Part shown: positions 1 through 12,835 of the stretch, piece by piece | Numbering within the stretch: the first letter of the stretch is position 1 | How the letters are laid out: every line of letters starts with the position of its first letter | NCBI GenBank assembly: GCA_032622095.1 | Contig: CP136064.1 | Span: 215,340,205-215,404,204 of the forward strand | Origin: Siphonodentalium dalli | Taxonomy: Eukaryota; Mollusca; Scaphopoda; Gadilida; Siphonodentaliidae | Reading direction: 5' to 3' | DNA length: 64,000 bases | Program-made: the position numbers and the translations under genes | Notes under the pieces: generated by a model | Database searches by the model: none | Told to the model about the DNA's origin: nothing | The model's input: only the letters and a program-made list of their open reading frames with translations

Positions 1-1450
1 AGTAGTGTCCACAAGAATAGGCCCATGGCTGCTATGGTTATGTCAACGCAGGAGATTTAGCAACATATCCTCCTGCAATTACGCACATAATCGACCTATA
101 ATTTTTATTATGTACATAAAGTGATTATTTGATTATGAAGTAAGCAGATAATGCAGTCATAGTCTTCATTTTGTGTTATAGCATGACCCATGCATAGTGG
201 AAACACATGTTAATGGGAGTACACCTGCACAGTCGTGGGTTGGCTTATTGTTGTCATTGTCTGCACATAATCTGCTTAGATGAGATTCTATATGAGTCGA
301 TAATGTGACCAATAAGGTCTCCTTTTCAGCACATTATCGACTTAAACTGAAGCGAATCGAAGAAGATTACATACCAAAAATATTGTTCATTATAAGTAAA
401 TAATGTTCTGTTTTCAGGAGAATCGGCTGGATTAAGCAACGAAAAATGTACCATTTTTACCCCACACACGATTTACGCCCAATTTATGAACAGCTGGACG
501 GGCGCATGTTGCTTGATTTGTGATTGCTAGATGGACTAGAGGTGGTACAAGAAGAATCCACAAGGATATAGCCCCGTGGCTGATATGGTTATGCCTACGC
601 ATGCGATTTAGCAACGAAAAATGACTTTGTTTTCATTATTTTGACCCCTTGCACGATTTACGCCCAATTTTTAAACATCTGGACAGGCGTATGTGAACCA
701 GTTTGTGATTTTTAGATGGACCAGTGGAGCAGAAATTAGTATCCACAAGAATAGCCCCGTGGCTGCTATGGTTATGCCAACGCAGACGATTTAGCAACAT
801 ATTCTCCAAAATTACGCACATAATCGACCTATTATTTTAATTATGTACATAACGTGATTATTTGATTCTGAAGTAAGCAGATAATACAGCTAGTCATAAT
901 CGTCATTTCGTGTTATGGCGTGAGCCACAGAGAAAACACATGTTAATGAGAGTACACCTGAAAAGTCGTGGGTTGGCATTTTTTTGTCATTGTCCGCACG
1001 TAATCTGCTTAGAATCGAATATGAGTCGATAATGTGACTAATATGTTCTCCTTTTCAGCAGATTATCGACTCAAACTGAAGCAACTCTAAGCGGATTATC
1101 TACCTAAAGTATTTGTTCCTTATAAGCAAATAACGTGCTGGTTTTCAGGAGAACAGGCTGGATTAAGCAACGACAAATGTACTATTTTTACCCCACGCAC
1201 GATTTACGCCCAATTTTTGAACGGCTGGACAAGTTTATATGACCTAGTTTGTGTTTTTTAGATGGACTAGGATAGCCCCGTTGCTGCTGTGGTTATGCAC
1301 TGCATACATAGGCGATTTATTAACGAAATGGTGCAAATGAAATATATCGCCACTGACGACTATTAAACAACTGGATGGGTGTGCATGGCCTAGTTTGTAA
1401 TTTTAGATAGACTATAGTGGCGTCATAAGAAGAATTCACCAGGATATCAC
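1..1450. repeat. Diverged complex tandem repeat, unit about 735 bp with sub-copies
   Basis: The block near 4-190, containing TCCACAAGAATAG and AATTACGCACATAATCGACC, recurs near 739-920. A second block with CACGATTTACGCCCAATTT recurs at about 470, 650 and 1200. The copies are diverged and partly deleted, so this is an old complex satellite or a nested repeat. Short ORFs in it arise from the repeat and show no protein features. Confidence 0.7.
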
Positions 1451-1739
1451 CGATTAGATTACATTAGGGGTAACAATAAGAGCTGGAATCACTACATAAT
1501 GGTCATTGATTTTCATCTGGTGTTTACGCTGAAATTGAGAATGAAAAAAACTTGAGATTTAAATTTATAATGTGATATATATATCTATTGCGAAAATATC
1601 ATGCAGAACATTTAACTAGTACGGATGCATAAACATTAAATCAGTGTTGTTCATATTTTTGCATGATACATAAGTGAAAAATAACTCACAGTGCTTTAAC
1701 AGTATCATGCATATAAAACATTGACTGGGCGGTTATTGA

Positions 1740-3360
1740 TTTTTTCGAGTCAAAATAGGCCCACCATATGATGAAGGAAGCATCGAGTAAGACCTCATTC
1801 CCTTTTTATGACAATGGAAAATATACTGACATACAATGGAGCTCCGGGAGGTAGACACAAAATCAGGGATGGATATATGCATTTGGATATATTTTTCTTA
1901 AATTTTCGAGTATATATGCCCACCATATGAGAGAAGCAGACACACACTAACCCCTAATTCCCATTTTATGAACATGTATAGTGTATATATCTGTGCATGA
2001 GATTTCCCTTTTATCAAATACACTAGAGCTCCTGATGGAGACACACATGCATGGGGCATGTATGCTGATATGCATTAGGAAATATGTTTTTTCTTCAATT
2101 TTCGAGTCTCTATAGGCACTCCACATGAGGGAAGCAGGCCCCCTGTAACCCCTAATTCCCTTTTTATGACCATGGATCTTATATGTATATGTGCAGGAGA
2201 TGCCCCGTTATTAAAATACACCGGAGTTCCGGGGTGGAGACACACATGCATGGGGCATGTATGCTGATATGCATTAGGAAATATGTTTTTTCTTCAATTT
2301 TCGAGTCTATATAGGCACTCCACATGAGGGAAGCGGGACCCCTGTAACCCCTAATTCCCTTTTTATTACCATGGATCTTATATGTCTATGTGCAGGAGAT
2401 GCCCCGTTATTCGGAGCTCCGGGGTGGAGACACACGTGCATGGGGCATGTATTCTGATATGCATTAGGAAATATGTTTTTTCTTAAATTTTCGAGTCTAT
2501 ATAGGCACACCACATCAGGGAAGCAGGCCCCCTGTAACCCCTAATTCCCTTTTTATGACCATGTATCTTATATGTATATATGCAAGAGATGCCCCTTTAT
2601 TCAAATACACCAGAGCTCCGTGGTGGAGACATACTTGCATGGGGCAGGGATGCTGATGATATGGAAATAGGGGTTTTTACCCAATTTTAAGTCAATAAGT
2701 ACACCATATGAGGGAAGCAAGCCCCCAGGGACCCCTAATTCCCTTTTTATGACCATGGAACTTGTATATATATGTGCAGGAGATGTCCCTTTTATCAAAT
2801 ACACTAGAGCTCAGGGTGGAGACACACATGCACGGGGCATGTATGCTGATATGCATTAGGAAATAAATTTGTTCTTCAATTTTCGAGTATACAGGTAACT
2901 TTTCAGGATTTAGTCGGAAATATGGTTTGTTGCCATTCATCGGATGCGAGAGCTTACCGACGAATGGCAACAAGCCATATTTCCTACTAAATCCTGAAGT
3001 TACCCATAATTCTGATGTGGTTAAGAAGTCGATGATTAGAGCATTGCAAAATATAGGCCCACCACATGAGGGAAGCATGCCCCCCTGTAACCCCTAATTC
3101 TCTTTTTATGACATTGGTTATTATATGTATCTGTGCAGGAGATGCCCCTCTATTCGAATACACCAGAGCTCCAGGGTGGAGACATACTTGCATGGGGCAG
3201 CGATGCTGATAGCATGAAAATAGTGTTTTTTACCCAATTTTAAGTCAATATAAGTACACCATATGAGAGAAGAAACCCCCCAAGGACCCCTAATTCCCTT
3301 TTATAATCATGGGAATTTGGAAAAAATTGTCATATGGATGTTCCTTTGATAAAAAATATT
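1740..3360. repeat. Satellite-like tandem array, about 195-bp unit, about 8 copies
   Basis: The landmark AATTTTCGAGT or its variant AATTTTAAGTCAATA occurs near 1740, 1903, 2103, 2301, 2491, 2690, 2883 and 3240. Each is followed by a CACCACATGAGGGAAGC-like box, a CCCCTAATTCCCTTTTTATGA box and AGAGCTCC..GGAGACACA. The copies near 2103, 2301 and 2491 are the most alike. The unit starting at 2883 is interrupted by a hairpin MITE. All ORFs here are repeat by-products. Confidence 0.85.
2893..3047. mobile_element. Hairpin MITE inserted in the 195-bp satellite
   Basis: The left arm (ACTTTTCAGGATTTAGTCGG ... TTGCCATTCATCGG) is answered by an inverted right arm (CCGACGAATGGCAAC ... CCTGAAGTTACC). The arms match a longer hairpin element at 30781-30991 and a shortened copy at 63197-63293. 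The outer left terminus is missing here, while the right side retains GATTAGAGCATTGC, a mutated form of the family end. Confidence 0.75.
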
Positions 3361-3364
3361 ACTA

Positions 3365-3735
3365 GAGCTCCAAGATGGAGCTGGATCCCAGTTCACGGTC
3401 CAGGATAAGTGCACAGTACAAATGTTTATTGGTTTAACATTTTAATTGTTCATTAATCGAATAATGTTATTGTTTTGTTTCAAAAATTAGTTAATCAAAG
3501 GTCCACTTTTAAATATTCAGAAACGAACTCGCAACGAGAACAGTTTTCAACGGCATAACACCATTTTGAATTGGCGGCATAACGATACCGCCAGCTGATG
3601 CAATCACGGTATTTGCACCCAGTAACCTGTATGTTACCGGATGTTTACATTACATTCATGAGGGAAGCGAGGATTTGCTCCGGCCTGCAGCCTACCCTCT
3701 ATCGAACAATTTGATAAAAGTCCGGAACGGGATAT
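3365..3735. other. No recognisable feature
   Basis: No coding region or clear repeat was seen in this stretch, which lies between the satellite and a short tandem repeat. Confidence 0.5.
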
Positions 3736-3799
3736 GGATACCTTCTCTGTAAATTCGTCCTACGCCAGGAGAACCGTCGCCATGAAAGCTCGTGAAACA

Positions 3800-3870
3800 G
3801 AGTCTGAGACCACCTTGTCGGGCAGAATCGGAGACCACCTTGTCGGACAGAATCGGAGATCACCTTGGAA
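3800..3870 (+). repeat. Short tandem repeat, 27-bp unit, about 2.5 copies
   Basis: The block GAGACCACCTTGTCGG-CAGAATCG is repeated with small changes, ending in GAGATCACCTTGG. Overlapping ORFs run through it, but they have no supporting protein features. Confidence 0.75.
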
Positions 3871-3927
3871 TGTCCAAATGGCCGAAAGCCCCATTAGGGT
3901 CATTAGGCATACTATTAGGTCCACTCC

Positions 3928-4059
3928 CTAATGGCGCGCGCCGGAAGCGACAAAAAGGGCGCCATTATGGTATGTTTCGGCGCACTTTTTGTCGCTTTCG
4001 GCGCGTTACTAATGGCGCACTTTTTGTCGCTTTCGGCGCGCGCCGAAAGCGCCATTAGG
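3928..4059. repeat. GC-rich foldback (inverted repeat)
   Basis: The left half, CCTAATGGCGCGCGCC-GGAAGCGACAAAAAGGGCGCCATTA, is the near-exact inverse of TAATGGCGCACTTTTTGTCGC...GGCGCGCGCC on the right, which ends in GCCATTAGG. The middle holds another copy of the CACTTTTTGTCGCTTTCGGC block. The base composition differs sharply from the AT-rich surroundings. It may be a small foldback or MITE; no target duplication was identified. Confidence 0.75.
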
Positions 4060-4069
4060 AAGTACGTGG

Positions 4070-5148
4070 CCCTAATAGTCTTCCATACTTCATTATAATG
4101 TTATCAACATAATTGATATAAACCTCATTGCATATAGCCAGAAATGGTTAATACCTCATACATATATACATACCAATATATGATACTATGTATTGAACGG
4201 TATTGGCCTGCATGTGCACATGCAATTATCTAAAATATCAATACTATAACCCTGGGAATCTCTTTATATATACACCAAACTTGAATTTAATAGCACAAAT
4301 AGTTACTCTTGTGTAGAGCTTGTGTAGAGCTTGTATGGACCAAAATAAATCCAATAATTAAAGGACCTATATGCTCCATTGGTCTGGTTATTTCAGAGGG
4401 TCTGTTTAGAACTTGAAGTGAACATCATTCAAAGGAGAAGTGTTAAATCACCTTTGAAGGTACTCAATCCGATCAGACGATCCCCATATCATCAAGATAC
4501 AACAACAACATTTCTTCAAAATACGCTTTAGTCAAACTCCATACAGCGCCCTCTACGCTATCGCTGCGATATATCACTGCCACAATGAGTGTACTTTGCA
4601 GACGTTAAATCTATTTTTACATATCGTCGCGGAACTGTATTTATATACTACTATTTAGTCACCTATTATCTTGTTTTGACCACCAAATTTTTGTTTAAGT
4701 TTGCAATAATGGTAATTCTTTCGGTATTGATAAGAACAATATGAACTGAGCCAGACATAGACAATTTTAATCCTAAAACATAAGAAATAAAAACACGTAA
4801 GAATTCCTTACCAATTAATGTCATTATGGCAGTGGTATCTCAGAGGAGCGATGGGAGATAACTCTGCCTGGAGTTTGCGCTTTAGTTATCAGAATCGATT
4901 TATTGCAACATAATAATGCTAACCACTCGCGACCTGATTTCCATTCTGTCCTAAGTGACATGCTGGTACAGACACAACAGATAATTATTCAGATAGATGT
5001 TGTTCTATGTGCAGTTCGGCTTTACGAACTGTCACTTACTACAGGATGGAACTGAAATATTTTGCTAAATTCTCTCACATCGAACAGGTTGGAACTCAAG
5101 TTGCGATCGAACAGAGAAATTTTTCCCGCGAAAAGAAACACACATAGT
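4070..5148. other. Gene-free; contains a fragment of the AGGTACTCAA MITE family
   Basis: GAAGGTACTCAATCCGATCA near 4459, followed by CAACAACAACATTTCTTC, matches one end of the TTAA MITE family seen at 15936, 16602 and 52944. GCGACCTGATTTCCATTCTG near 4928 is the inverse of sequence near 10240 in another diverged copy. No matching opposite terminus was found, so the boundaries of this copy are unknown. The rest is AT-rich without genes. Confidence 0.5.
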
Positions 5149-7120
5149 CGAGGAGATATTGGTCGACCTCTGCACCCCAGGACTCAACTTCACCCCACTA
5201 TTTTTTTTCTCTTAATGTTTCCTCTAATTTTTTTTGGTTGTTAACAAGAACAAAAAGTGGCCACAGAGACTCCAGACAAGATGACGCCGTTATAGTAAAG
5301 ATTATATCTAATGCGGTCTTGTTTTTTGCTCGATTCGTTATGCCAATATATAACCCTTACAAATTAGCCAAAAGTCCGACACCATAATCTAATATGGCGG
5401 CCAAGATGGCCGCCGAAATGTGAAAATATGCTATTTTTCTGACATTTCACCACTTTTTGTTTGTCTCTATGGGAATATATTGGCATCTTGGCGTGAATTT
5501 ATACATTGACGAACACAATGGGATCATAATACATATTAATTGTGGGATATTTTTGTCAAATATCACGTTTTCCCAAATGCCGAGATAATAGGTCAAAGCC
5601 GAATCGACGCTAATAACGCGATGTAATGTTTCGAATCAATGAAATTTATTGCTATCATAACAACACCCATGCATATATGTGCAGGAGATACTCGAGCTAT
5701 GATTCCTCTTATACCTGAGTTGAGGAATATTCACCCAAATCCAAGATGGCGGCCAAAATGGCCACCAAAATAGAAAAATTGCTGATTTTATCATCAGTGA
5801 GCGTTATTGTCACGACAACTCCACACCTGCTTATTATTGTGAATTGGGAACACTTAGACGAAGAACTGTCATTTTACCATATCCAAATAAAAGTTTCCAA
5901 AATGGCGCCACAATGGCACCGAAATGCCCTCATATTCACATCATTGGATACTATTGTCGAGACAACTCCATCCATGCTTACAGTTGAGTTGGAAATACTG
6001 AGGTACAAGAAAAAAAAATTCCAAATCGAACATGGCGGCCAAAATGGCAACCGAAATTTTAAAACACGCCTACATTCCTTAATTTCCTATACTTTCTTAC
6101 GATGGGCGTTAATGTTTCGCGATTTCTACCCTCCATTACATGTTGAAATGGAATATTGATACGAAGTATTCATTTGAGTTTGGCAATTGATACTCACAGT
6201 CAAGATGGCGGCTAAATTGGCGGCCAGAAATTTAAAAGAAATCGATATTTTCACATACTAATTTCAACTTTTTGTCATAATATCAATATGTGTGGACGAA
6301 ACTGTACATAAACAATCTATTAGTTTAACTTAATATGTATCAAAATGCATAAAATGGCTCGTATCCTTCTGGAAAGTCGAAAACCCACCATTAATATCGC
6401 GATGTGGCATTTCGAAATCCATTCTCCACTTAGAACCGATAATGGCCGTAACCGTAGGTGCGCCGAATAGTAATATTAGAACAATTACCTGATAACAGAT
6501 TCTGATTTGCCACATCACGTCCATAATTATCTGGACCAGCTTCCATTTCTTTGTCTGGTAAATCTGGGTCGCTCACATAGACAAAGTATTCAACACCTCC
6601 TGGGAGAAGGGTCCCTCTAATCATAACGTTTCAAACAATTCATTCTCCGGTGTCTAGCTTACGATTTTAAATATGCTAAATATGGGATTTGTGCGTCATC
6701 TTGAACTAGAAAGGCATATGGTCGATGAGTATACAAGCTTGCATAATGTCATCTCTATGTATGTGTCTCATACCCCATGGGGATAACTACATGTACACCT
6801 GGCGAACCAATTAGCTAGTCACTTCTCAATAGATGGTTCATCAACTCACAAACTTAGCGAACGCATTGGCATATGTGGACAACTTCGGCATTGTTTCGAA
6901 GGTTGCTAGCTGTCTCATTCCCTTGGACAGATGAATATCTGCTGAGGAGAAGACCATAATGTACCGACTACCCACAATTCTTGACCATGATCCCAAGGAA
7001 ACTGTGTGATGTCCCGCAGTCGTCTCGTCGAATAGCTCCCAGCAGAGAAGAACAATACTCGCGGTGTTAGTTTGTGGACATACGCCATGATAGTGGGAAT
7101 GAAATAAATTGGCCATGGTA
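5149..7120 (+). repeat. Left arm of a 4.5-kb inverted repeat
   Basis: From GGAGATATTGGTCGACCTCT inward, this arm is matched in reverse complement by 7510-9661. Shared landmarks include GGTCAAAGCCGAATCGACGC (right-arm equivalent near 9130), GGAGATACTCGAGCTATGAT (near 9030) and the TGTACACCTGG..ACCAATTAG region near the centre. The arm contains roughly 150-bp subunits, each carrying CAACTCCA..CATGCTTA and an AAGATGGCGGCCAAAATGGC motif. Divergence is visible, so it is not a recent duplication. The 137-codon ORF at 5746-6159 lies across these subunits and is not supported as a gene. Confidence 0.8.
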
Positions 7121-7509
7121 AAATGGTCGGAATGGTGATGTTGCCAAGATATCACTTTGTTTACCCAACGTATGTTGAACTGAATGCAAGATATCATCAA
7201 CGTAACATTCCTCTAGATGTTCTTCGCGTTGAACATTTCACCCTTGTGTTGGTGGCATTTGTACTTTCTTGAACCATACCGACCACCACCCAGTGTGTGT
7301 ATGACATATCAACCAACTATGAAAGGCATCGTCTTTAAGACTATACCCTAGTCTGGGTGTGTCTTATATAGTAGTAGCCAGTGGTACACTCCTGGTCCAG
7401 TTGATTGTGAACGGCTTCCAAACGGATGGGAACAATATTAGCATACAAGGAAAGCAAAGCCACACATGAGATCATGTCTGAATCTAAAACATACCCAAAG
7501 AAGGGCGGT

Positions 7510-9661
7510 GCAGTCATGGTCCAATTTCATTTCCGCTATCATGACACATGCCCACAAACTAGCACCGTGCGTATTGTTATTATCTGCTTGAATTTGTTCG
7601 GTGAGACAATTGCTGTACGCAACAAGATTTTTCTTTTGTTCATGGTCAAGACGTGTGGGTATGTTATGCATTATGGTCTTCTATCAAATGTCTGGCTTTC
7701 AACATTCGAAGCCATATACATAAGTTGTCCGGGTACGTCAGTGCATTAGATGAGTATGTGAATTGATGAACCATATATTGAGAAGTGGCTGTTTGGTAAG
7801 ATCACCAGGTGTATATGTTGTTATCCCCATTAGGTCACCAAAGCTGAAAATACGCAGATAGCGAGGTCCTTCTGAAAGCTAGTATATGCATCGACCACAT
7901 TCCTTTCTAGTTTATCGCACAAAATAACGCTCAGATCCCATATGTAGCATCTGAATTATACCATAAGCTATACCACGAATGAAGATCGCCAAGAATAAGG
8001 ATAAGAATTCCCAGCTTTCGAGACAAACACGTGAGCTGGGCACCGGCATATGTATTGTTTGAAATATTCCGATTAGTGGGACCTTTCTAAAAAGAAGTGT
8101 AGAAAACTGTGATGGTGTGAGAGAGATAGATTAATCTGACGAAGAGACGGAAACTGGTCCATGCAGATAATGCTGAATGTGGCACATCAGAATAAGCTCA
8201 GGTACTGTTGTTTTGATTTTTGGAGGCCATACTATGGCTATTTGGCGCACCTAGACGGTCATTATGGGCGCTTATGGTGGACAATGGATTTCGAAATGCC
8301 ACATCGTGATAAATAATTGTGGGTTTTCATCTTTCCAGAGGCTACGACTTATGTTGAAACTAATAAATGGCCAAAAGTATGTACAGTGTCGACCATACGT
8401 ATCGATATAATGACAAAAAGTTGGAATTAGTATGTGATAATATCGACTTCTTTTCAATTTCTGGCCGCCAGTTTGGCCACCATCTTGACTGTGAGTTTGC
8501 CAAACTCAAATGAATACTTCCTATCAATGTTCCATATGAACATGTAATTGTGGGCAGAATTCGCATAACAATAACGACCATCGTAAGAAAGTAAAGGAAT
8601 GTGAGCTTGATTTCAAATTTCGGTCTCCATTTTGGCCGCTCTCTTTGATTTGGAAAACAATTTATTGTATGACATGCAAGGTAATTACTTCACGTCAGTA
8701 TTTCCAAATCAACTGTCCGCGTGTGTGCAGTTGTCTCGAAAATAATGCCAAATGATGTGAATATGAGGGAATTTCGGTGATTTTTCAAAATCTTTCCGCC
8801 ATTGTGGGTGCCATTTTAGATCTGGGGAACTTTTATTTGGATATGGTATAATGAAAGTACTTCGCCTAAGTGTTCCCAACTCACAATAGTTAACAGGTGT
8901 GGAGTTGTCGTGACAATAACGCTCACTGATGTTAAAATCAGCGATTTTTGGCGATTTTTCTATTTCTGGTGGCCATTTTGGCCGCCGTCTTGGATTTGAA
9001 TGAATATTCCACAACTCGGGTATAAGAGGAATCATAGCTCGAGTATCTCCTGCACATATATATGCATGGGTGTTGTTATGATAGCAATAACTTTTATTGA
9101 TTCGAAACATTACATCGCGTTATTAGTGTTGATTCGGCTTTGACCTATTATACCGGCATTTTGGGAAACGTGTTATTGGACAAAACTATCCCGCTATGAA
9201 TGTATATTATGATCCCATTGTGTTCGTCAATGACTCTTCTATACGATAAATGTATAAATTCACGCCAAGATGCCAATATTTTCCCATAGAGACAAACGAA
9301 AGGTGGTAAAATGTAAGAAAAATAGCATATATTCACATTTCGGCGGCCATATTGGCCGCCATATTGAATTCTGGTGTCGGACTTCTGGCTAATTTATGAG
9401 GGTTGTATATTAGCATAACGAATCGAGCGGAAAACAAGACCGCTTTTTATATCATCTTTACTATAACGGCGATCAAAGAGACCTGATGCATATAAACAAA
9501 ATGGCCGCCACGATGGACGCCATCTTGTCTGGAGTCTCTGCGGCCACTTTTTTTTCTTGTTAACAACCGAAACAAATTAGAGGAGACATTAAGAAAGAAA
9601 ATTAGTGGGGTGAAGTTGAGTCCTGTGGAGGGGGTGCAGATGTCGACCAATATCTCCTGGA
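7510..9661 (-). repeat. Right arm of the 4.5-kb inverted repeat
   Basis: This is the reverse-complement partner of 5149-7120, with a unique spacer of about 0.4 kb between the arms. It ends at GTGCAGATGTCGACCAATAT CTCCTGG, the inverse of the start of the left arm. It has indels relative to the left arm, for example near 7890-8140. ORFs on both strands are by-products of the repeat. Confidence 0.8.
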
Positions 9662-10200
9662 CATATACGCGTCAAATTCGCAATGTAACATTAACGAAGA
9701 GTACATTCCATGAAGCCATATCAACATTACGTATGCAATATATCACCAAGAGTCGTTTGCTTTCCATACAATACCAATTCAAAATACTTGTTTCAATGTC
9801 GATGTGCTGGCTAACTGTTCCAAAGAGCGCACATATCACACTCTGCTCACATTGTAATATCTAATTCTATCATGTTATCCGGTAAATTGAGACTAAATAT
9901 TTCTTCATGTTGTCCCAAGTGCGTATTATCTCTTTTATAATCACCACTTGGAACAGACCGGTCCTGAAAAAAATTCCGTTTCCATAGTGTCTCACGAAAA
10001 ATATTCTACTAAGACTGAGTCCATATTGTGCTAAATGCAAAAAATCGCACCCCACCTCCCGAATCTGGTCGAAATATCATATAAGAAAGAGCATCTCCTT
10101 ATCGAAGTTGATGGTTATTGGCAGAATGAATACTGATTTCTCGGCAGATACCAGGATATCCACCATAAGTCTAATAACAACCAATTGCCAGAACTTTGAA
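9662..10200. other. No recognisable feature
   Basis: AT-rich sequence without a recognisable gene or repeat boundary; short ORFs have no protein features. Confidence 0.45.
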
Positions 10201-10620
10201 ATGTAAAAATCGATTTACTCGGAAACACAAAAAATGCACTTAGGACAGAATGGAAATCAGGTCGCGCACTGTCAACTATGGTATCACATTTCACAAAACT
10301 TGTTATTTATCAACATTTTGTTCAACAAAATATGGCCGTATTATCACTTTAAAAGTATCACGAAACACGAAATTTTGCCGTATTATCACTTGATTTTAGA
10401 GTTATCCATCTTCATCCGCAATTTTGTCCGAGACCGTCCATTTGACAGCGTGTTTCTGGGCCACATATAGTTGCACATCTCGATAAATTACAAACTTCAA
10501 AAATCTGATCACTCTGAGTTTTGATGGGTGGGTTCATCGACTCGAATAAAATATGTTTTACCCCCGAAGCCAAAGAAATAGTAATTTAGGAGAGTTAATT
10601 CGGATAATGCACATTTAAAG
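10200..10620 (-). mobile_element. Diverged copy related to the AGGTACTCAA (TTAA) MITE family
   Basis: Landmarks include ATTTTGTCCGAGACCGTCC, TATCAACATTTTGTTCAACA, GATGGGTGGGTTCATCGACT and CCCCCGAAGCCAAAGAAATA. The same landmarks occur in inverse orientation at 52505-52944. The clear AGGTACTC terminus is not visible at either end, so the boundaries are approximate. Confidence 0.55.
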
Positions 10621-10639
10621 CAACTTGCACCTCGGGTGC

Positions 10640-11053
10640 TGGCATAGCCTACGATGCCAAATTGAAATATGGGGTGGACTTAAACTAAATTGAAAATAAA
10701 CAAAGAAATATAACTCTTGAACGAAATGTAAACAATTTTTAACACTCATTTGAAGCAGTCATAATTTTCATGAGATATCTGCCCGGACGGACATAAAAAC
10801 CCCAACATTTCCAGATGAACAAAGAAGGATAACTATTGAGTGGAAAACAAGAACAACATCATGTGCCCCTCTTTTGAAAGCAGTTATGATGGTGAACGTC
10901 CATACCAAATTTCATTCAGGTCCGATAACCCATAGCTGAGATATAGGTCCAGACAGACAGGCGGCCTGCCAGACAGACGGACCGACAAAGTCAATCCAGT
11001 ATATATACCCCCCCCCCATTTTTTTCTCCACAAAATGGGGGTATAATAAGTTC
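10640..11053 (+). mobile_element. 3' part of a tandem-core, hairpin-ended (Helitron-like) element
   Basis: Two diverged core units (AACAAAGAAATATAACTCTT and AACAAAGAAGGATAACTATT) are followed by CAGACAGACGGACCGACAAA and then a terminal hairpin in which TATACCCCC..CCATTTT pairs with AAAATGGGGGTATAATAA. The order core repeats, GGAC-type microsatellite, terminal hairpin is the same as in the families at 17468 and 33161, but the sequences differ. It is non-coding. The Helitron/Helentron assignment is an inference from structure. Confidence 0.6.
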
Positions 11054-11430
11054 ACCTGGCTAAGTGGTGGTTAACAAAACAATATTGGAACAGCACATAT
11101 CATGGGTATACCTTATTTAATTTGATTGTAATGACAACACACACCAGTTAGATTGCTCTGTCCATTACGGTGGTTGTTTATTCCCGGATGTCAGATATAA
11201 GATGGCATGTTTACAGGCAATTAACTGAAGATTATTATTGACTGCAAAGGAAAAAGCATCTGGCGGTAAATAATATAATAATAATATCGATCAATTTATT
11301 ACGCACATTCTGCAGGTAACCCGTTCCAATGCATGGGGCAATTATTACGCCACATGTGGTGTATCTAGTTTCTGTGATTTTGATATTGTGTGGTGGACAG
11401 GGCGAATGTATTCTTGGAGATTTTTTGTAC
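11054..11430. other. No recognisable feature
   Basis: AT-rich spacer. The segment near 11345-11410 (CGCCACATGTGGTGTATCTA .. GTGGACAGGGCGAATG) resembles the sequence near 23815-23875 that precedes the related copy of the next repeat. Confidence 0.4.
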
Positions 11431-11900
11431 CTTACTCAATCGTACCGATAGAATCACGTAGATGCCGAACTTGTAAAGTTAACGCCACCGGTGTATAATA
11501 TGTTTATGAAAATATGATAAATTGTATCGATAGAGTCAGGACAGGCTGAAATTGTAAACTTAAAGTCACCGGTGTAATAATATGTTGTTGAAAATATAAA
11601 TAATTTGATAGACTGAAAATAATATATAACCCATTGGGAGCCCCTAATGTATTCTTGGACATTTTGTTTTGTACCATTACTCAATCGTACCGATAGAATC
11701 ACGTAGATGCCGAAATTGTAAAGTTAACGCCACCGGTGTATAATATGTTTATGAAAATATGATAAATCGTATCGATAGAGTCAGGATAGGCTGAAATTGT
11801 AAACTTAAAGTCACTTGTTGTTGAAAATATAAATAATTTGATAGACTGAAAATAATGTGTAACCCATTGCGAACCCCCCCTGGTGTAGTGAAGTGAATTG
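11431..11900. repeat. Tandem duplication, about 245-bp unit
   Basis: TCAATCGTACCGATAGAATC begins at 11436 and again at 11681, each followed by GTAAAGTTAACGCCACCGGT and ATCGATAGAGTCAGGA. A third copy lies at 23900-24130. ORFs in each copy mirror one another and are not genes. Confidence 0.8.
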
Positions 11901-12127
11901 TGGGTAGTTTCATTGTGATTCTCCGCCATCTTTATTTTCTGGAATTATCACTAAGATTTCTCCACTCGATTCTCTTAAACTGCACCCGAATCGGTCAAAT
12001 GCTTTTGATAATTCTATCTAAATACATCTTAGCTACTATTCGGATCTGCTGTCCCGGTCTAAAAAGGGATAGTTTGACCAAAACGACTATTGTCAAAACT
12101 TTGTTTACAAATTGAGCGCACTCGATG

Positions 12128-12440
12128 ACGGTTGGCGATTATCGCAATACGATATATAGGGAACAATGTGTGCGTAACGTAACTATCGCAAGTATAATGT
12201 ACTCTGAAAACTACTTATCGCCAATTTCATGCTTCAAACATTTTAAACGTGTCATCTTCAACTTATTTTATTTTATTTTTATGAAAATGAATAATAAATG
12301 GGGTGATAAATATGTATATAACGACAAATAGTATCAAATTGGCCATTTTCCCGTACAGGCAAGCCAGGTACAAAAATTGGTGAAATATGAGTACGAACGT
12401 AAAAGTGTTCCCCTATCGTATTGCGATAATTGCCAACCCT
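12128..12440. repeat. Inverted repeat with about 35-bp arms around a 240-bp spacer
   Basis: GGTTGGCGATTATCGCAATA CGAT near 12130 is inverted as ATCGTATTGCGATAATTGCC AACC near 12414. It could be a small TIR element. No target duplication was assigned. Confidence 0.6.
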
Positions 12441-12473
12441 CGAGGACCGGGTTGACCTGTCCACGCTGCAAAT

Positions 12474-12835
12474 TTATTATCGAAAACAAATTCAATTTCT
12501 TCCATCTAAAACATAATTACGCGCTGGACTCTGTCATTTTAGGAATATATATGTATCCCACGCACATACACCAAGTCTCAGCTTAAAATTTTGAAAAATG
12601 ACAGTTTTATCGACATAAATCTATTTTAATGGCAAATGCCATGTTAAATTTTATCATTGAAAAAAATTCATTTCTTCCATCTAAAACATAATTACGTGCT
12701 GTACTCTGTCATTTTAGGAATATATAACTATCCCACGCACAAACACCAAGTCTCAGCTTAAAATTTTGAAAAATGACAGTTTTATGGACATAAATCGATT
12801 TTAATGGCAAATGCCATATTTATAAATTTTAGGGC
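12474..12835. repeat. Direct duplication, about 183-bp unit
   Basis: The block TTCTTCCATCTAAAACATAA .. CCACGCAC..ACACCAAGTCTCAGC .. GGCAAATGCCAT occurs twice in tandem with few differences. No coding potential is seen. Confidence 0.8.

Noticed and set aside
5746-6159. 137-codon plus-strand ORF in the inverted-repeat arm
   Set aside because: It runs across roughly 150-bp subunits, has a degenerate mirror on the other arm, and shows no domain or codon signal.
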